A stretch of DNA of 64,000 nt from Haloglomus litoreum (GCF_029338515.1 NZ_CP119988.1:1674001-1738000); one strand, 5' to 3'. Counted from the stretch's first letter, positions 1 to 8,823 are shown. The notes: generated by a model from the letters alone, not told the origin. Numbers and translations: made by a program.

Positions 1-2
1 TC

Positions 3-515
3 GCCACCCGCACACGCCGCGCCGTCGACGCCGCCCGCGAGGTCGACGACGACGTGCGGGTCGCGGGCACCCGGAAGACCACACCCGGCCTCCGGGGCGT
101 CGAGAAGCGCGCCATCGCCGCCGGCGGCGGTGACACCCACCGGCTCGACCTCTCGCACATGGTGATGGTGAAGGACAACCACGTCGCCGAGATGGGGCTG
201 GAGGGCGCCGTCGAGCACTTCCGCGAGCGGGTCTCGTTCGCAACCAAGATCGAGGTGGAGGTCGGGGAGCCGGAACAGGGCCCCCGTGCCGCCGAGGCCG
301 GGGCCGACATCGTCCTGCTGGACAACATGGACCCCGCGACGACCGAGCGGGCGGTCGACCTGCTGCCCGAGGGGGTGCTGGCGGAGGCGTCGGGCGGCAT
401 CACCGTCTCCGACGTGCCGGCCTACGCTGCGACGGGTGTGGACGTCATCTCCATGGGGTCGCTGACCCACTCGGCGCACAGCCTGGACCTGTCGTTCCGG
501 ACCGGGAGCAAGTGA
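3..515 (+). CDS. nadC: Nicotinate-nucleotide pyrophosphorylase (quinolinate phosphoribosyltransferase), 3' part
   Basis: This is the C-terminal part of NadC, which condenses quinolinate with PRPP to give nicotinate mononucleotide, CO2 and pyrophosphate in de novo NAD synthesis in the cytoplasm. The frame is open from the first bases of the window, so the N-terminal domain lies upstream. Visible family signatures are GTRKTTPGLR (substrate and phosphate binding), the HMVMVKDNH segment with the conserved lysine, KIEVEV, DIVLLDNM and the SGGI phosphate-binding loop. The nadA and nadB genes often lie upstream in haloarchaea, but that side is outside the window. Identity is secure; only the missing 5' end limits the call. 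Confidence 0.95.
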   Translation, partial: ATRTRRAVDAAREVDDDVRVAGTRKTTPGLRGVEKRAIAAGGGDTHRLDLSHMVMVKDNHVAEMGLEGAVEHFRERVSFATKIEVEVGEPEQGPRAAEAGADIVLLDNMDPATTERAVDLLPEGVLAEASGGITVSDVPAYAATGVDVISMGSLTHSAHSLDLSFRTGSK

Positions 516-625
516 CGTTCGGCGCGGATTCTCCTCGACCGCCCGTGTTCGAGGCTCGCACCGCTCCGACCCGAGAGCCGTGTCCACCCGAACCTGGCAC
601 GAACTAACCTATCAATTGGCGAACT

Positions 626-633
626 ACTATATC
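626..633 (+). promoter_or_regulatory. TATA-like box of the BBE-type oxidase gene
   Basis: ACTATATC lies about 28-35 bases before the ATG at 661, in a locally AT-rich stretch between nadC and the oxidase. This spacing fits a haloarchaeal promoter driving a leaderless or nearly leaderless mRNA. Assigned by eye only. Confidence 0.5.
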
Positions 634-660
634 TCCTTGCGAGTTCTATCGTGATCTATC

Positions 661-2052
661 ATGGCAGTTACAACCCGCGTAGACGATAGTGCGCTAGCCG
701 ACCTCCGTGCGGCGTCGGGAGGGTCGGTGCTCCAGTCGGGCGACGATGGATACGACGAGGCCCGGACTGTCTGGAACGCGATGATCGACCGGAGGCCGGC
801 GGTCATCGTCCGGCCGACGGGTGCTGCCGATGTCATCACGGCGGTGAACTTCGCCCGCGAGCACGACCTCCCGGTCTCCGTGAAGGGCGGCGGCCACAAC
901 ATCGCCGGCAGGGCGGTCTGCGACGACGGGCTCGTGATCGATCTCTCGACGATGCGGTCGGTCCGCGTCGACCCGGAGGCGAGAACCGCCCGGGTCGGGC
1001 CCGGGGCGACACTGGCCGACGTCGACCGCGAGACCCAGGCCTTCGGACTGGTCGTTCCGACGGGTATCAACTCGACGACGGGAATCGCCGGCCTGACCCT
1101 CGGTGGCGGGTTCGGCTGGGTCTCGAGACGGTGGGGACTGACCGTCGACAACCTCCGGTCGGTCGACATCGTGACCGCGGACGGTCGGCTCCGTCACGCG
1201 AGCGAGACGGAGAACGAGGACCTGTTCTGGGGCGTCCGTGGCGGCGGTACCTTCGGTGTGGTCACCGACTTCGAGTTCGAACTCCACGAGTACGGCCCCG
1301 AGGTACTCTCGGGATTGATCATCCACCCGCTGTCGGATGCCCGCGCAGTGCTGGAGGAGTATCGGTCGTTCGCCGCCGCCGCGCCCGACGAGGTGACCCC
1401 GTGGGTCGTCCTCCGGAACGCCCCACCGCTCCCGTTCATCCCCGAGGAGTGGCACGGGGAGATGGTGCTCATCTTCGCCGTCTGCTACGCCGGTTCGGTG
1501 GAGGCGGGCGAGGCGGCGCTCGCCCCGCTCCGGGCGATCGGTGACCCCATCGTCGACGTCGTCTCACCCCACCAGTTCACCGACTGGCAGCAGGCGTTCG
1601 ACCCGCTGCTCACCCCCGGCGCGCGCAACTACTGGAAGTCGCACAACTTCGTCGAGCTCACCGACGCGATGCTGGAGATCCTCCTCGAATTCACGGAGCG
1701 GATGCCCTCGCCGATGACCGAGGTGTTCGTCGGACAGCTGGGCGGCGCCATCAACCGCGTCCCGGCCGACGCGACCGCGTACCCCCACCGCGATGCCGAG
1801 TTCGTGATGAACCTCCACACCCGCTGGGAGGACCCGGCACAGGACGAGGCCTGCAAGGCGTGGGCCCGCGAACTGTACGACGCGATGCGCCCGCACGCCA
1901 CGGGTGGCACCTACGTCAACTTCATCCCCGAGGAGGCGGGCGAGGAGCAGGCGGCCTACGGCGAGAACTACGATCGGCTGGTCGAACTCAAGGACCGCTA
2001 CGACCCCGAGAACCTGTTCCGTCTGAACACGAACGTCCAACCGACGGCGTGA
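661..2052 (+). CDS. FAD-binding oxidoreductase, berberine-bridge (BBE) type
   Basis: A 463-residue flavoprotein of the FAD_binding_4 plus BBE family. The N-terminal PCMH-type FAD domain (about residues 45-215) contains GGGHNIAG, whose His is the usual site of covalent FAD attachment, then the GATLADVD and LGGGFGWVSR loops and GGGTFGVVT. The C-terminal BBE motif is seen near residues 438-460 (ENYDRL...RYDPENLFR). Such enzymes oxidise sugars, alcohols or secondary metabolites with O2; the substrate cannot be read from sequence. The gene stands alone, with its own TATA-like box, and is separated by about 200 bases from the convergent dgcA-like gene. Confidence 0.85.
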   Translation: MAVTTRVDDSALADLRAASGGSVLQSGDDGYDEARTVWNAMIDRRPAVIVRPTGAADVITAVNFAREHDLPVSVKGGGHNIAGRAVCDDGLVIDLSTMRSVRVDPEARTARVGPGATLADVDRETQAFGLVVPTGINSTTGIAGLTLGGGFGWVSRRWGLTVDNLRSVDIVTADGRLRHASETENEDLFWGVRGGGTFGVVTDFEFELHEYGPEVLSGLIIHPLSDARAVLEEYRSFAAAAPDEVTPWVVLRNAPPLPFIPEEWHGEMVLIFAVCYAGSVEAGEAALAPLRAIGDPIVDVVSPHQFTDWQQAFDPLLTPGARNYWKSHNFVELTDAMLEILLEFTERMPSPMTEVFVGQLGGAINRVPADATAYPHRDAEFVMNLHTRWEDPAQDEACKAWARELYDAMRPHATGGTYVNFIPEEAGEEQAAYGENYDRLVELKDRYDPENLFRLNTNVQPTA

Positions 2053-2253
2053 GGTGATCGAGACCCGACTGGGAACCCGGCTTCCGACCGGTCCACCGAC
2101 GGACGGCCCCTGCCGCCGAGCGCGACCGGTTCGCCGGTGAGCCGGCTGCCCGGATTGTCTGTTTCAATCTCCTATATCTGGTCAGAAAGCATATCTAAGG
2201 GAATGGACCGGATTTCGAGTCCGAAAAATGTCTCCTATGGAGTTATCTGTGAA

Positions 2254-3342
2254 TTATTCGGTCGAATCTCCCACGTCTCGAACACCAGTTCCAGCATTGC
2301 CTGTCTCCAGCACGATGCCCCCGTCGCTCTGTATCCCGTCGAACGCGAACGGGTCCGCGTCGTCGGCCAGCAGGAGCGAGCCGTCGAGGTCGGCGTAGTC
2401 ACACAGTGGCGCGAGCGCCGCGCCCGCCGCGAGGGAGGCGTTCGTCTCGACCATGCAGCCGACCATCACCTCCAGGTCGTGCGCTCGCGCGGCGTGAACC
2501 TGCCGGAGGGCCGGCCACACACCGCCGGCCTTGTCGAGTTTCACGACGGCCACGTCCGCGCGGTCGGCCACATCCGGCACGTCGCTGGCCGTCACGCAAC
2601 TCTCGTCCGCGGCCACGGGCAGCGAGGAGTGCTCGTAGACGAACCGCAGGCCCTCGCGGTCGCTGGCAGGGACGGGCTGTTCGACGAACTCGACGTCGGC
2701 GTCGGCCAGCCAGTGGCTCTTCCGGACGGCCTCGGCGGGCGTCCACGCCTCGTTGGCGTCCACGCGGAGGCCCGCATCGGGCGCGCCCTCGCGGACGGCC
2801 GCCACGCGCTCGCGGTCTCGTTCGGTCCCGAGTTTCACCTTCAGGTGCTCGAAGCCGGCCTCGACGGCGGCCGCCGCACGGTCGCGCATCTCGTCGGGCT
2901 CGGCGATGCCGACGCTGTAGCAGGAACGCGGCGCGCGTTCGGGGTCCGTGCCGAGGAGTGCGTGGAGCGGCTCGCCGACCTGGCGGCCGTAGAGGTCGTA
3001 GCACGCGATATCGACGGCCGCCTTCGCCGCTGGATTGTCGCGGACGACGCGCTCGAACGCGTCGTGCCGGCGCTGGTGCGCGCTCGGCGGTTCGCCCTCG
3101 ACGGTCGCGAGCAGGTCGGGGAGGACGGACTCGGCCGTCCCGGCCGTCTCGCCGTAGTACGCGTCGGGGCAGCCGGCGCCGACGCCCTCGGTCCCGCGTT
3201 CGTCGGTGAGCCGGACCACGACGGACTCGGCGGTTGTCGTGGTCCCCCGGGAGATGCCGAACGGGGTGTCCAGTTCCATCGCCACCGTCTCGACCGACCA
3301 GTCCGCGATGGGTGCGGTCCCGGCCCGCTCGTCGGCCGTCAT
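2254..3342 (-). CDS. dgcA: Enolase-superfamily racemase/epimerase, likely N-acetyl-D-glutamate racemase (DgcA-like)
   Basis: A 362-residue member of the muconate-lactonizing/dipeptide-epimerase branch of the enolase superfamily. Active-site features are visible: the KVK motif in HLKVKLG (about residue 155), the three metal ligands in VDANEAW, FVEQPV and AADES, and the second catalytic lysine in VVKLDKAGG. The family is usually annotated as L-Ala-D/L-Glu epimerase. Here its ATG overlaps by 4 bases the stop of a DUF1611 protein. That pairing matches DgcN-DgcA, in which DgcN N-acetylates D-glutamate and DgcA converts N-acetyl-D-glutamate to N-acetyl-L-glutamate. Superfamily is sure; the specific function is inferred from the partner. 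A dipeptide epimerase remains the alternative. Confidence 0.8.
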   Translation of the reverse strand: MTADERAGTAPIADWSVETVAMELDTPFGISRGTTTTAESVVVRLTDERGTEGVGAGCPDAYYGETAGTAESVLPDLLATVEGEPPSAHQRRHDAFERVVRDNPAAKAAVDIACYDLYGRQVGEPLHALLGTDPERAPRSCYSVGIAEPDEMRDRAAAAVEAGFEHLKVKLGTERDRERVAAVREGAPDAGLRVDANEAWTPAEAVRKSHWLADADVEFVEQPVPASDREGLRFVYEHSSLPVAADESCVTASDVPDVADRADVAVVKLDKAGGVWPALRQVHAARAHDLEVMVGCMVETNASLAAGAALAPLCDYADLDGSLLLADDADPFAFDGIQSDGGIVLETGNAGTGVRDVGDSTE

Positions 3343-4442
3343 GCGTCGAGGTCCGTCGCATCGACGATGGCGTCGACGATGGCGTCCGCCCCGTCGCGGA
3401 CGGGGTCGGCCGCCGGTACGCCCAGTTCGTCGCTGTACTCGGCGACGGCCCCGTCGCGGGCGTCGGCGTCGAGTTCGTGCGTGGCGACCGCGCCCGCGAC
3501 GACCTCGGTGGGTGCGACCGCGCCGGCCAGCGTCTCGTACAGGTCCGCCACCTCGCGGGCGGGCGGAATCGGGAACGACTCGTACCCGTGGACGGCGTCG
3601 CGACCGGCGACGTGGCACATGACGAGCGCGTCCGGCATCGCGCCGTGGAGGAGGCTCGTCGTGACACCCGAGTACGCGGGGTGGACGAGCGAGCCCTGTC
3701 CCTCGACCACGAGGAGGTCGTGGTCCTCGGCGGCGGCGAGGACCATCCGCTCCGTGGCGCCGGCGGCGAAGTCGCTGATGGCCCGGTCGACCGCGATCCC
3801 CCAGCCCGCGACGAGGATGCCGGTCTGACCCGTCGGCACCATCGCCGCGTCGATGCCACGCTCGCGGGCGGCGTTCACCAGCTCGCACGTGGCGGTCATC
3901 TTCCCCGTCGAACAGTCCGTCCCCACGGTCTCCACGACGGTCGCGTCCACATCGCGAGCGCGTCCCTCGCTGACGCTCAGGTCGGCCGGCGGCTCGCGGA
4001 TGTCGAACAGACGCGCGCCGTGTTCCTCGGCGAGCGCGACGAACTCCTCGTCGTCGTTCAGCCGGTAGTGGAGCCCCGCGACCACGTCCGCGCCGGCCTT
4101 CAGCGCCCGTTCGACGTCCTCGCGCCAGGAGCGGTCGAACCCGCCGCCGATGGGTGCGACGCCGATGACGAGCGTGTCGAAGGAGGGTGCCTCGTCGGCG
4201 CGCCCGACGATGGGCGCGTCCTGGGCGCGGTCGTCGTCGACGAAGTCCGAGACGGTGTAGTCGGTCTGCCAGCCGTGGCCCTCGCCGGCGATCTCGCGGT
4301 CGAGGACGGCCACGACCTCGTAGTCGGCGTAGCGGAGCACGCCGAGTGCGGTCTTCGCGCGGCCGGGGAACCCCTCGTGGGCGAGCAGGGCGACGCGCCC
4401 CGGGTCGAACCCGAGGGCGGTCGTCTCGCGTGCGTCGGTCAT
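3339..4442 (-). CDS. dgcN: DUF1611 family protein, likely D-glutamate N-acetyltransferase (DgcN-like)
   Basis: A 367-residue DUF1611 protein with an N-terminal Rossmann-like domain (about 1-140) and a C-terminal P-loop domain whose Walker-A-like motif GTDCSTGKMT lies near residue 175. Further conserved blocks are VPTGQTGI, VVEGQGSLVHPAYSG and CHVAGRD. DUF1611 proteins paired with an enolase-superfamily racemase were shown to be D-glutamate N-acetyltransferases (DgcN) in marine bacteria, with homologues in haloarchaea. The gene is first in a two-gene operon, ATGA-coupled to dgcA. The ATG at 4442 was chosen because upstream frame content is Ser/Thr/Arg-rich shadow sequence with no family resemblance. 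Function is by homology and context. Confidence 0.78.
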   Translation of the reverse strand: MTDARETTALGFDPGRVALLAHEGFPGRAKTALGVLRYADYEVVAVLDREIAGEGHGWQTDYTVSDFVDDDRAQDAPIVGRADEAPSFDTLVIGVAPIGGGFDRSWREDVERALKAGADVVAGLHYRLNDDEEFVALAEEHGARLFDIREPPADLSVSEGRARDVDATVVETVGTDCSTGKMTATCELVNAARERGIDAAMVPTGQTGILVAGWGIAVDRAISDFAAGATERMVLAAAEDHDLLVVEGQGSLVHPAYSGVTTSLLHGAMPDALVMCHVAGRDAVHGYESFPIPPAREVADLYETLAGAVAPTEVVAGAVATHELDADARDGAVAEYSDELGVPAADPVRDGADAIVDAIVDATDLDA

Positions 4443-4518
4443 ACGCCCAGTTGCGACCCGGCAGAGCATAAGAGCGCGGGCGGATGATTGATGGACGTCC
4501 GCGCCGGTGTCCCGGACG

Positions 4519-5769
4519 ATGACACGGTGCCCTCCCCTCCGGGTCGCCCTGCTCGCCACGATACTGGTGCTCGCACCGGTCGCCGCGGTCGGTGCCACAC
4601 CGACCGCCGCGCCCCCCGAGGACGGACCGACCGACCGGTCGGACCCGCCCCGGTCGATCCGGGACGTGCAGTCGGACGAGACCGTCCTGAACGTGACCGT
4701 GGTCGGCCGGACCGCGACGAACGCGGGGGTACCGACGATGGTGAACGTCACCAGCGTCGTCGCGACCGACCTCGACCTCGACCCCGCCCGGGTCCGCGTC
4801 GACCGGACCGGTGATACGGTCGAGGTGCTGGCGAACCGGTCCGACGCGGCCATCCTCGCGGCGCTCCGCGAGGCCGACGTGGACACCGACGACGTGGTGC
4901 TCCGCCGCGGCGTCTCGAACGAGACCCGCGACGCCGTCGTGACGGCGCTCCGTGAGCGCGTTGCGGCTGCGGGCCTCGATGGAACGTCGGTGACGGCGAG
5001 CGGTGATTCGCGCATCCGCATCCGGACGACCGCGGTCGACGGCGTCCGCTCGCTCGTGACCGTCCGTGGGGACGTGGCCCTCGTCGCTGGCTTCCCCGGT
5101 GCCGACGGCCCGCGCCGGGCCGAACTGGTCGACGCGAGCGGCATCGCTACCGTCGGGGCCGTCCAGGAACGACCCGGCGGGGCGCCGTACGTCCCGGTGA
5201 CGCTGACCGAGGCCGCGGCCCGGAACTTCAGCGGGACGCTCGTCGAGAGGGGCCTCACCGACTCTGCGAACACGTCGGGGTGTCGCTACAGCGAGTCGCC
5301 CGACGCGCCGGGCTACTGCATCTTCACCGTCGTGGACGGGGAGATCGTCTACGCCGCGTCGCTCTCGGCGGGACTCGCGGACATCGTCCGCAGTGGCGAG
5401 TTCGTCGAGGATCCGAGATTCATCGTGACGGCGGCCAACGAGTCGACGGCGCGCCGCCTCGCCACGGCGCTCCGCACCGGGCCGCTCCCCGCACCGGTCC
5501 GCGTCGTGAACAGGACGGTTCCCGACGGGGCGGCCGTCGCCACGCCGGCGAACGGATCGGCGGCTCCCGGGACCTCGCCGACGCCGAGCCCCACACCGGT
5601 CGTCGACGGGACCCCGACGGCGAGCCCGACAGACCCGACGGCTGCCGCCGGTGACGACGGGAGTACCGGCGGGACCAGCACCGGCGGGCAGTCCGGCTTC
5701 GGGCCGGTGCTGGCGGTCTCGGCGCTGCTGGCGGCCGCTGGCCTCCTCCGTCGGCGTCAGAGGCCGTAG
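4519..5769 (+). CDS. Secreted PGF-CTERM-like surface protein of unknown function
   Basis: A 416-residue exported protein. It begins with a Sec-type signal peptide (MTRC, then a hydrophobic stretch LLATILVLAPVAAV, cleavage likely near residue 30) and ends with a Ser/Thr/Pro/Gly-rich linker followed by GFGPVLAV, a hydrophobic segment and an Arg cluster, the tripartite layout of PGF-CTERM anchors processed by archaeosortase ArtA. The ectodomain has several N-glycosylation sequons (NVT, NVTS, NRSD, NFSG, NRT), and one short segment near residue 250 has two Cys. An in-frame GTG at 4507 is an alternative start. It resembles other haloarchaeal proteins with SecD-like repeats, but I cannot assign a function. 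Its end overlaps the next gene tail-to-tail by 13 bases. Confidence 0.75.
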   Translation: MTRCPPLRVALLATILVLAPVAAVGATPTAAPPEDGPTDRSDPPRSIRDVQSDETVLNVTVVGRTATNAGVPTMVNVTSVVATDLDLDPARVRVDRTGDTVEVLANRSDAAILAALREADVDTDDVVLRRGVSNETRDAVVTALRERVAAAGLDGTSVTASGDSRIRIRTTAVDGVRSLVTVRGDVALVAGFPGADGPRRAELVDASGIATVGAVQERPGGAPYVPVTLTEAAARNFSGTLVERGLTDSANTSGCRYSESPDAPGYCIFTVVDGEIVYAASLSAGLADIVRSGEFVEDPRFIVTAANESTARRLATALRTGPLPAPVRVVNRTVPDGAAVATPANGSAAPGTSPTPSPTPVVDGTPTASPTDPTAAAGDDGSTGGTSTGGQSGFGPVLAVSALLAAAGLLRRRQRP

Positions 5770-6653
5770 ACCCGCGTCGTCCAGAAGTCGTGGTAGGCGT
5801 CGCCGAGTGCTTCCTCGGGCTTGCCGGTCGCGTCGACGGCGGCGGTGGCATCGGCTGCCTCGTCCAGTTCCTCGATGGCCTTCGAGTCCCCGACGAGGAA
5901 CAGCCGGTCCACGTCGCTCCGGAGCGTCCGGATGACCATCGCACAGTCGTCGAGGTGGTCCTGGACCTGTTCGTCGCGGAGGCGGTCGAAGCGTGCCTGC
6001 GAGTAGCCACCCTTCGAGTGCTTGGACTTCACGTCGCTCTCGAAGCCCGAGAAGTCGACCCTGTCGACCCCCTCGTAGACACCCACCGCGAACAGGTCGG
6101 CCCGGACGAGTGCGAGCGCGTACCGACCCTGCGGGACGAACCACGCCGGCTCGACGGCGATGGAGTCGTCCCACTCGCAGAACGGCCCCGGCGGCACCGG
6201 GGGGTCGAGCGCAGTCGCCAGCAGCCCGGCATCGTCCGCGGCGACGAGACACGGCGCGGCGCGACGGACCAGCGGCGTCCGCTCGCCGAGCGTCTCCACG
6301 ACGGGCGCGGGCAGGTCGTCGGCGTCCTCGACGTACGCGGTCAGGACGCCCTCGGGGTCGGTCCCGAACGAGCGCAGCCGGTCGAGCACGGCGTCCCGCC
6401 GGTCGCCGGCCACGTCCTCCCGGTACCGGAAGGTCAGGTCCTCGTCGCTCTCGGCCTGCTCCAGCTGCCCCTCGAGGTCGGCGATGCGGTCCTCGAGTCG
6501 GTTGATGCGCTCCTCGGCCTCCTGCTTCGCAGTGGATGCCTCCGCCCGACGCTCCTGTTCGGCCTCGAGCTGGCTCTCCAGGTGCTCCTTCTCGTCCTCG
6601 AGCTTCGCGATCCGCTCCTTGAGCTCCGTCTTCCCCAGGAGATTATCGAGCAT
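5757..6653 (-). CDS. Vms1/Ankzf1 (VLRF1)-like peptidyl-tRNA hydrolase / release factor homologue
   Basis: A 298-residue protein with an N-terminal coiled coil (about 1-70, rich in Glu/Lys/Arg heptads) followed by an eRF1-like domain. The key motif is KHSKGGYSQARFDRLRDEQV (about residues 200-220): its GG-x-S-Q core and the following RF-x-R match the Vms1/VLRF1 catalytic loop, and it parallels KGGQSAQRFARLR in the aRF1 gene of this window. Vms1 cleaves peptidyl-tRNA on stalled 60S subunits in eukaryotic ribosome quality control. Archaeal members are inferred, not proven, to do the same. The catalytic Gln is present. The gene is followed upstream by a hairpin-rich gap and appears monocistronic. 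Confidence 0.8.
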   Translation of the reverse strand: MLDNLLGKTELKERIAKLEDEKEHLESQLEAEQERRAEASTAKQEAEERINRLEDRIADLEGQLEQAESDEDLTFRYREDVAGDRRDAVLDRLRSFGTDPEGVLTAYVEDADDLPAPVVETLGERTPLVRRAAPCLVAADDAGLLATALDPPVPPGPFCEWDDSIAVEPAWFVPQGRYALALVRADLFAVGVYEGVDRVDFSGFESDVKSKHSKGGYSQARFDRLRDEQVQDHLDDCAMVIRTLRSDVDRLFLVGDSKAIEELDEAADATAAVDATGKPEEALGDAYHDFWTTRVYGL

Positions 6654-7051
6654 GGCGGGGAGAACGGTCGCCGTGACGTAAATCCCGCGCCGTCGCGTGG
6701 GTGCCCCGGGTCACACCTGTCCTCCGCTGGACTGGTGTGTCTGTAGCGATTGGTGTGGTGGCGATAGGGAGGGCAGCAGCGACGATGGGGGGCTGTTGAA
6801 AGCCCCCGCGCGCTTGACCCGGCCCCGGCGACGAAAGGACCGCAGGCCGACCGGAGGGAGGCCGAGGACCGTGGTTCGAGAGAGCGGAGCTCTCTCGTCA
6901 TCCTGAAAATCTCTGATTTTCAGAGACAGCGAGCCGCAACCGGTCGAGCGTCCAGGGGCTTCCAACCCGCTCGTTCCAGTCACAGAAAACATCGAACCAA
7001 TCGATACAGCCAGCCCCTGCCTACCACGAATCAGCGACCGACCACAACAAC
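6654..7051. other. 398-base intergenic region with two perfect short-loop hairpins
   Basis: No credible gene is present; the long minus-strand frame crossing it is low-complexity Arg/Gly shadow. The stretch holds two perfect palindromes (6877-6897 and 6903-6923), listed separately, next to AGCCCCCGCGCGCTTGAC-like GC-rich sequence. It separates two minus-strand genes, so it contains the promoter of the Vms1-like gene and the 3' end of the DUF5802-like gene. Confidence 0.6.
6877..6923. repeat. Two tandem perfect hairpins, 9-bp arms with 3-base loops
   Basis: The first palindrome (6877-6897) has arms CGAGAGAGC and GCTCTCTCG around GGA; the second (6903-6923) has arms CTGAAAATC and GATTTTCAG around TCT. 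Both have the same 9+3+9 architecture but unrelated sequences. The same architecture recurs at 54486-54627. They could act as bidirectional transcript ends or as RNA stabilisers; the sequence does not decide. Confidence 0.75.
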
Positions 7052-7528
7052 TCAGGTCCGCGCCGAGCGCGATTCCTCGGCCACCTTCAGCAGCTGGTCG
7101 ACGCGGTCGCGCTTCGCCAGCAGCACCTCCGTCAGCGTCGGCGGGTTCTTGACCCGTGTCGCTGCGAGCCAGTCGCCCGGGAGCGCGACCGTCTGCTCGG
7201 GGATGCCCGCCTCGCCGTGGACCGGGACGTGGGCGCCGCCGATCTTCATGACCAGCGGGCGTTCGCTCTCGTCGGGTGCCTCCCTCTCGTCCCGGTTCTC
7301 GGCCCCTGGAAGCCGCCCCGATGGCTCCATGGGGTCCGCCTCGGCCGGCCGGTCGATGGCCACGCTCCCGTCGTCCGAGCCCTCGAGCCACGTCTCGACG
7401 GGCTCGTCACCGTAGAGCTGCCCGGTGACGTGGTCGTGCTGCTCACGGTGCATCACCGGGCGGTCGCCGTCGTGGGGCTGGACGTACAGCCGACCCAGGT
7501 AGTAGCCGCTCGAGAAGCGTGCGAACAT
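7052..7528 (-). CDS. DUF5802-like small haloarchaeal protein
   Basis: A 158-residue acidic protein starting MFARFSSGYYLGRLYV, with HDGDRP, a central disordered Asp/Glu/Pro/Ser-rich stretch (about 65-100) and a conserved-looking end (MKIGGAHVPVHGEAGIPE ... VKNPPTLTEVLLAKR). I recognise the layout from a haloarchaeal family, DUF5802 as far as I recall, with no known function. The ATG at 7528 is preferred over the upstream start because similarity to the family begins there. No signal peptide or membrane segment is seen. Confidence 0.7.
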   Translation of the reverse strand: MFARFSSGYYLGRLYVQPHDGDRPVMHREQHDHVTGQLYGDEPVETWLEGSDDGSVAIDRPAEADPMEPSGRLPGAENRDEREAPDESERPLVMKIGGAHVPVHGEAGIPEQTVALPGDWLAATRVKNPPTLTEVLLAKRDRVDQLLKVAEESRSART

Positions 7529-7677
7529 ACTGTGTCGTGTGTCAACACGTACCTCGGCATAAGGCTTCCGGGCAACACATATGTCGAACCGCAACACGGC
7601 GATGGATTCGGCGGACGGGTGGCGGTCAGACGTCGGACGAACCGGCCCGGCCACGCCGCTCGCACTCCTCGCGCGGA

Positions 7678-8823
7678 TCAGTCGTCACCCACGTCCGGGT
7701 GGGGGCGGGCCTCGCCATCGGCGGTCGTCCCCCGGAGACGTCGGACCCGTTCGCCGGTCGAGGGGTGGAGCGAGAGGACCCCACCGCCGTCGCGGAGGGC
7801 ACCGGCGGCGCCGAGTCGTTCCAGCGCGCGAGCCATCGGCTCGGCGCCGACCGCCCCTGCGGCCTGGCGGTCGGCATCGAACTCCGTCCACCGGATGAGC
7901 CACAGCAGGGCCAGTACGGCCGGTATCAGGAGTGCGAGCCCCGCGAGGAACGCCCCCGGTATCTCGGCGGCGGTCGCGCCGAGCCACGGGAGCAGGAACG
8001 CTGCGGCGGCCCCGAGCCGGAGCGGAACGTGCCGGCGGCGATGGTGCCCGAGTTCGTGGGCCACCACCGCGGCGGCCTCGTCCGACGGGAGCCGTGAGAG
8101 CACACGCTCGGTCACGAAGACGACACGGCCGCCCGCCACGGGGAGTACGCCCGCGGCCACGGCCGTCGCGGGGCCATCGGCGCCGAGCGCGAGCACACGG
8201 ACCCGGATGCCGTCTGGGGTCACCGGATGACCGCGCTGGCCCGGGTCGTCCCCGGCGAGGACCGGCGCCAGCGCGGCCCGCTCCTCGGGGTACAACGAGC
8301 GCGTGGGCACGAACCGCGGCACCACGACCGGCGGGAGCGCGGTCATCGCGAGTCCCAGCAGCCCCACCCCAGCGACCAGCCACCAGCCCGTCGGGAGCAG
8401 CGGCGCGGCGAGCGTCAGCAGGAGGGCGGGCCCGACGAGTGCCCCGTAGCCCAGCGCGAAGCGGCGAGGACGGCCGCCCCCGGCGAGGTGGGTCGCGAGC
8501 GCCGTGAGCGCGACAGGACCGACGAACGTGGCGGCCGTCGCCAGCGTCTCCGGCCAGTCCGGCCCCAGCCCGAACGTGCCCAGCCACGCCGCGAGGGTGC
8601 CGGTGAATCCGGCCACGATGGCCCACAGCGCCGCGGTCAGGCCGGCGATGGCGGCCACCGCGGGCCGCCGCAGCGGCGTGTGCGTGAACGCACCACGGCT
8701 CGCGACCGACCGGGCCATCGCGGCCCAGCCGACCAGCAAGAGCGTGTGCCCGGCGGCGACGGCGGCGAGCGAGCGCACGGGGTCCCATAGCCCCGGTTCG
8801 ATTGTCAACCTTCGGTGGTCCAC
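7678..8823 (-). CDS. M48-family membrane zinc metalloprotease (HtpX/Ste24-like)
   Basis: About 381 residues with several hydrophobic segments in the N-terminal half, a zinc-binding HELGHH motif (HExxH, about residue 260) followed by HVPLRL, two more hydrophobic segments, and the third zinc ligand plausibly in TEFDADR. This is the M48 arrangement, used for membrane-protein quality control. No ATG fits: GTG at 8823 or TTG at 8808 are the best starts, since the frame further upstream runs into the divergent hydrolase gene. The C-terminus ends in an acidic, His-containing tail. Family call is firm; the start is uncertain by a few codons. Confidence 0.85.
   Translation of the reverse strand: MDHRRLTIEPGLWDPVRSLAAVAAGHTLLLVGWAAMARSVASRGAFTHTPLRRPAVAAIAGLTAALWAIVAGFTGTLAAWLGTFGLGPDWPETLATAATFVGPVALTALATHLAGGGRPRRFALGYGALVGPALLLTLAAPLLPTGWWLVAGVGLLGLAMTALPPVVVPRFVPTRSLYPEERAALAPVLAGDDPGQRGHPVTPDGIRVRVLALGADGPATAVAAGVLPVAGGRVVFVTERVLSRLPSDEAAAVVAHELGHHRRRHVPLRLGAAAAFLLPWLGATAAEIPGAFLAGLALLIPAVLALLWLIRWTEFDADRQAAGAVGAEPMARALERLGAAGALRDGGGVLSLHPSTGERVRRLRGTTADGEARPHPDVGDD

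Noticed and set aside
2254-6252. A 1332-codon minus-strand open frame over the dgcA and dgcN region
   Set aside because: Only its last 362 codons make a recognisable protein (DgcA); the rest overlaps DgcN in another frame and is Arg/Gly-rich shadow of GC-rich coding DNA.
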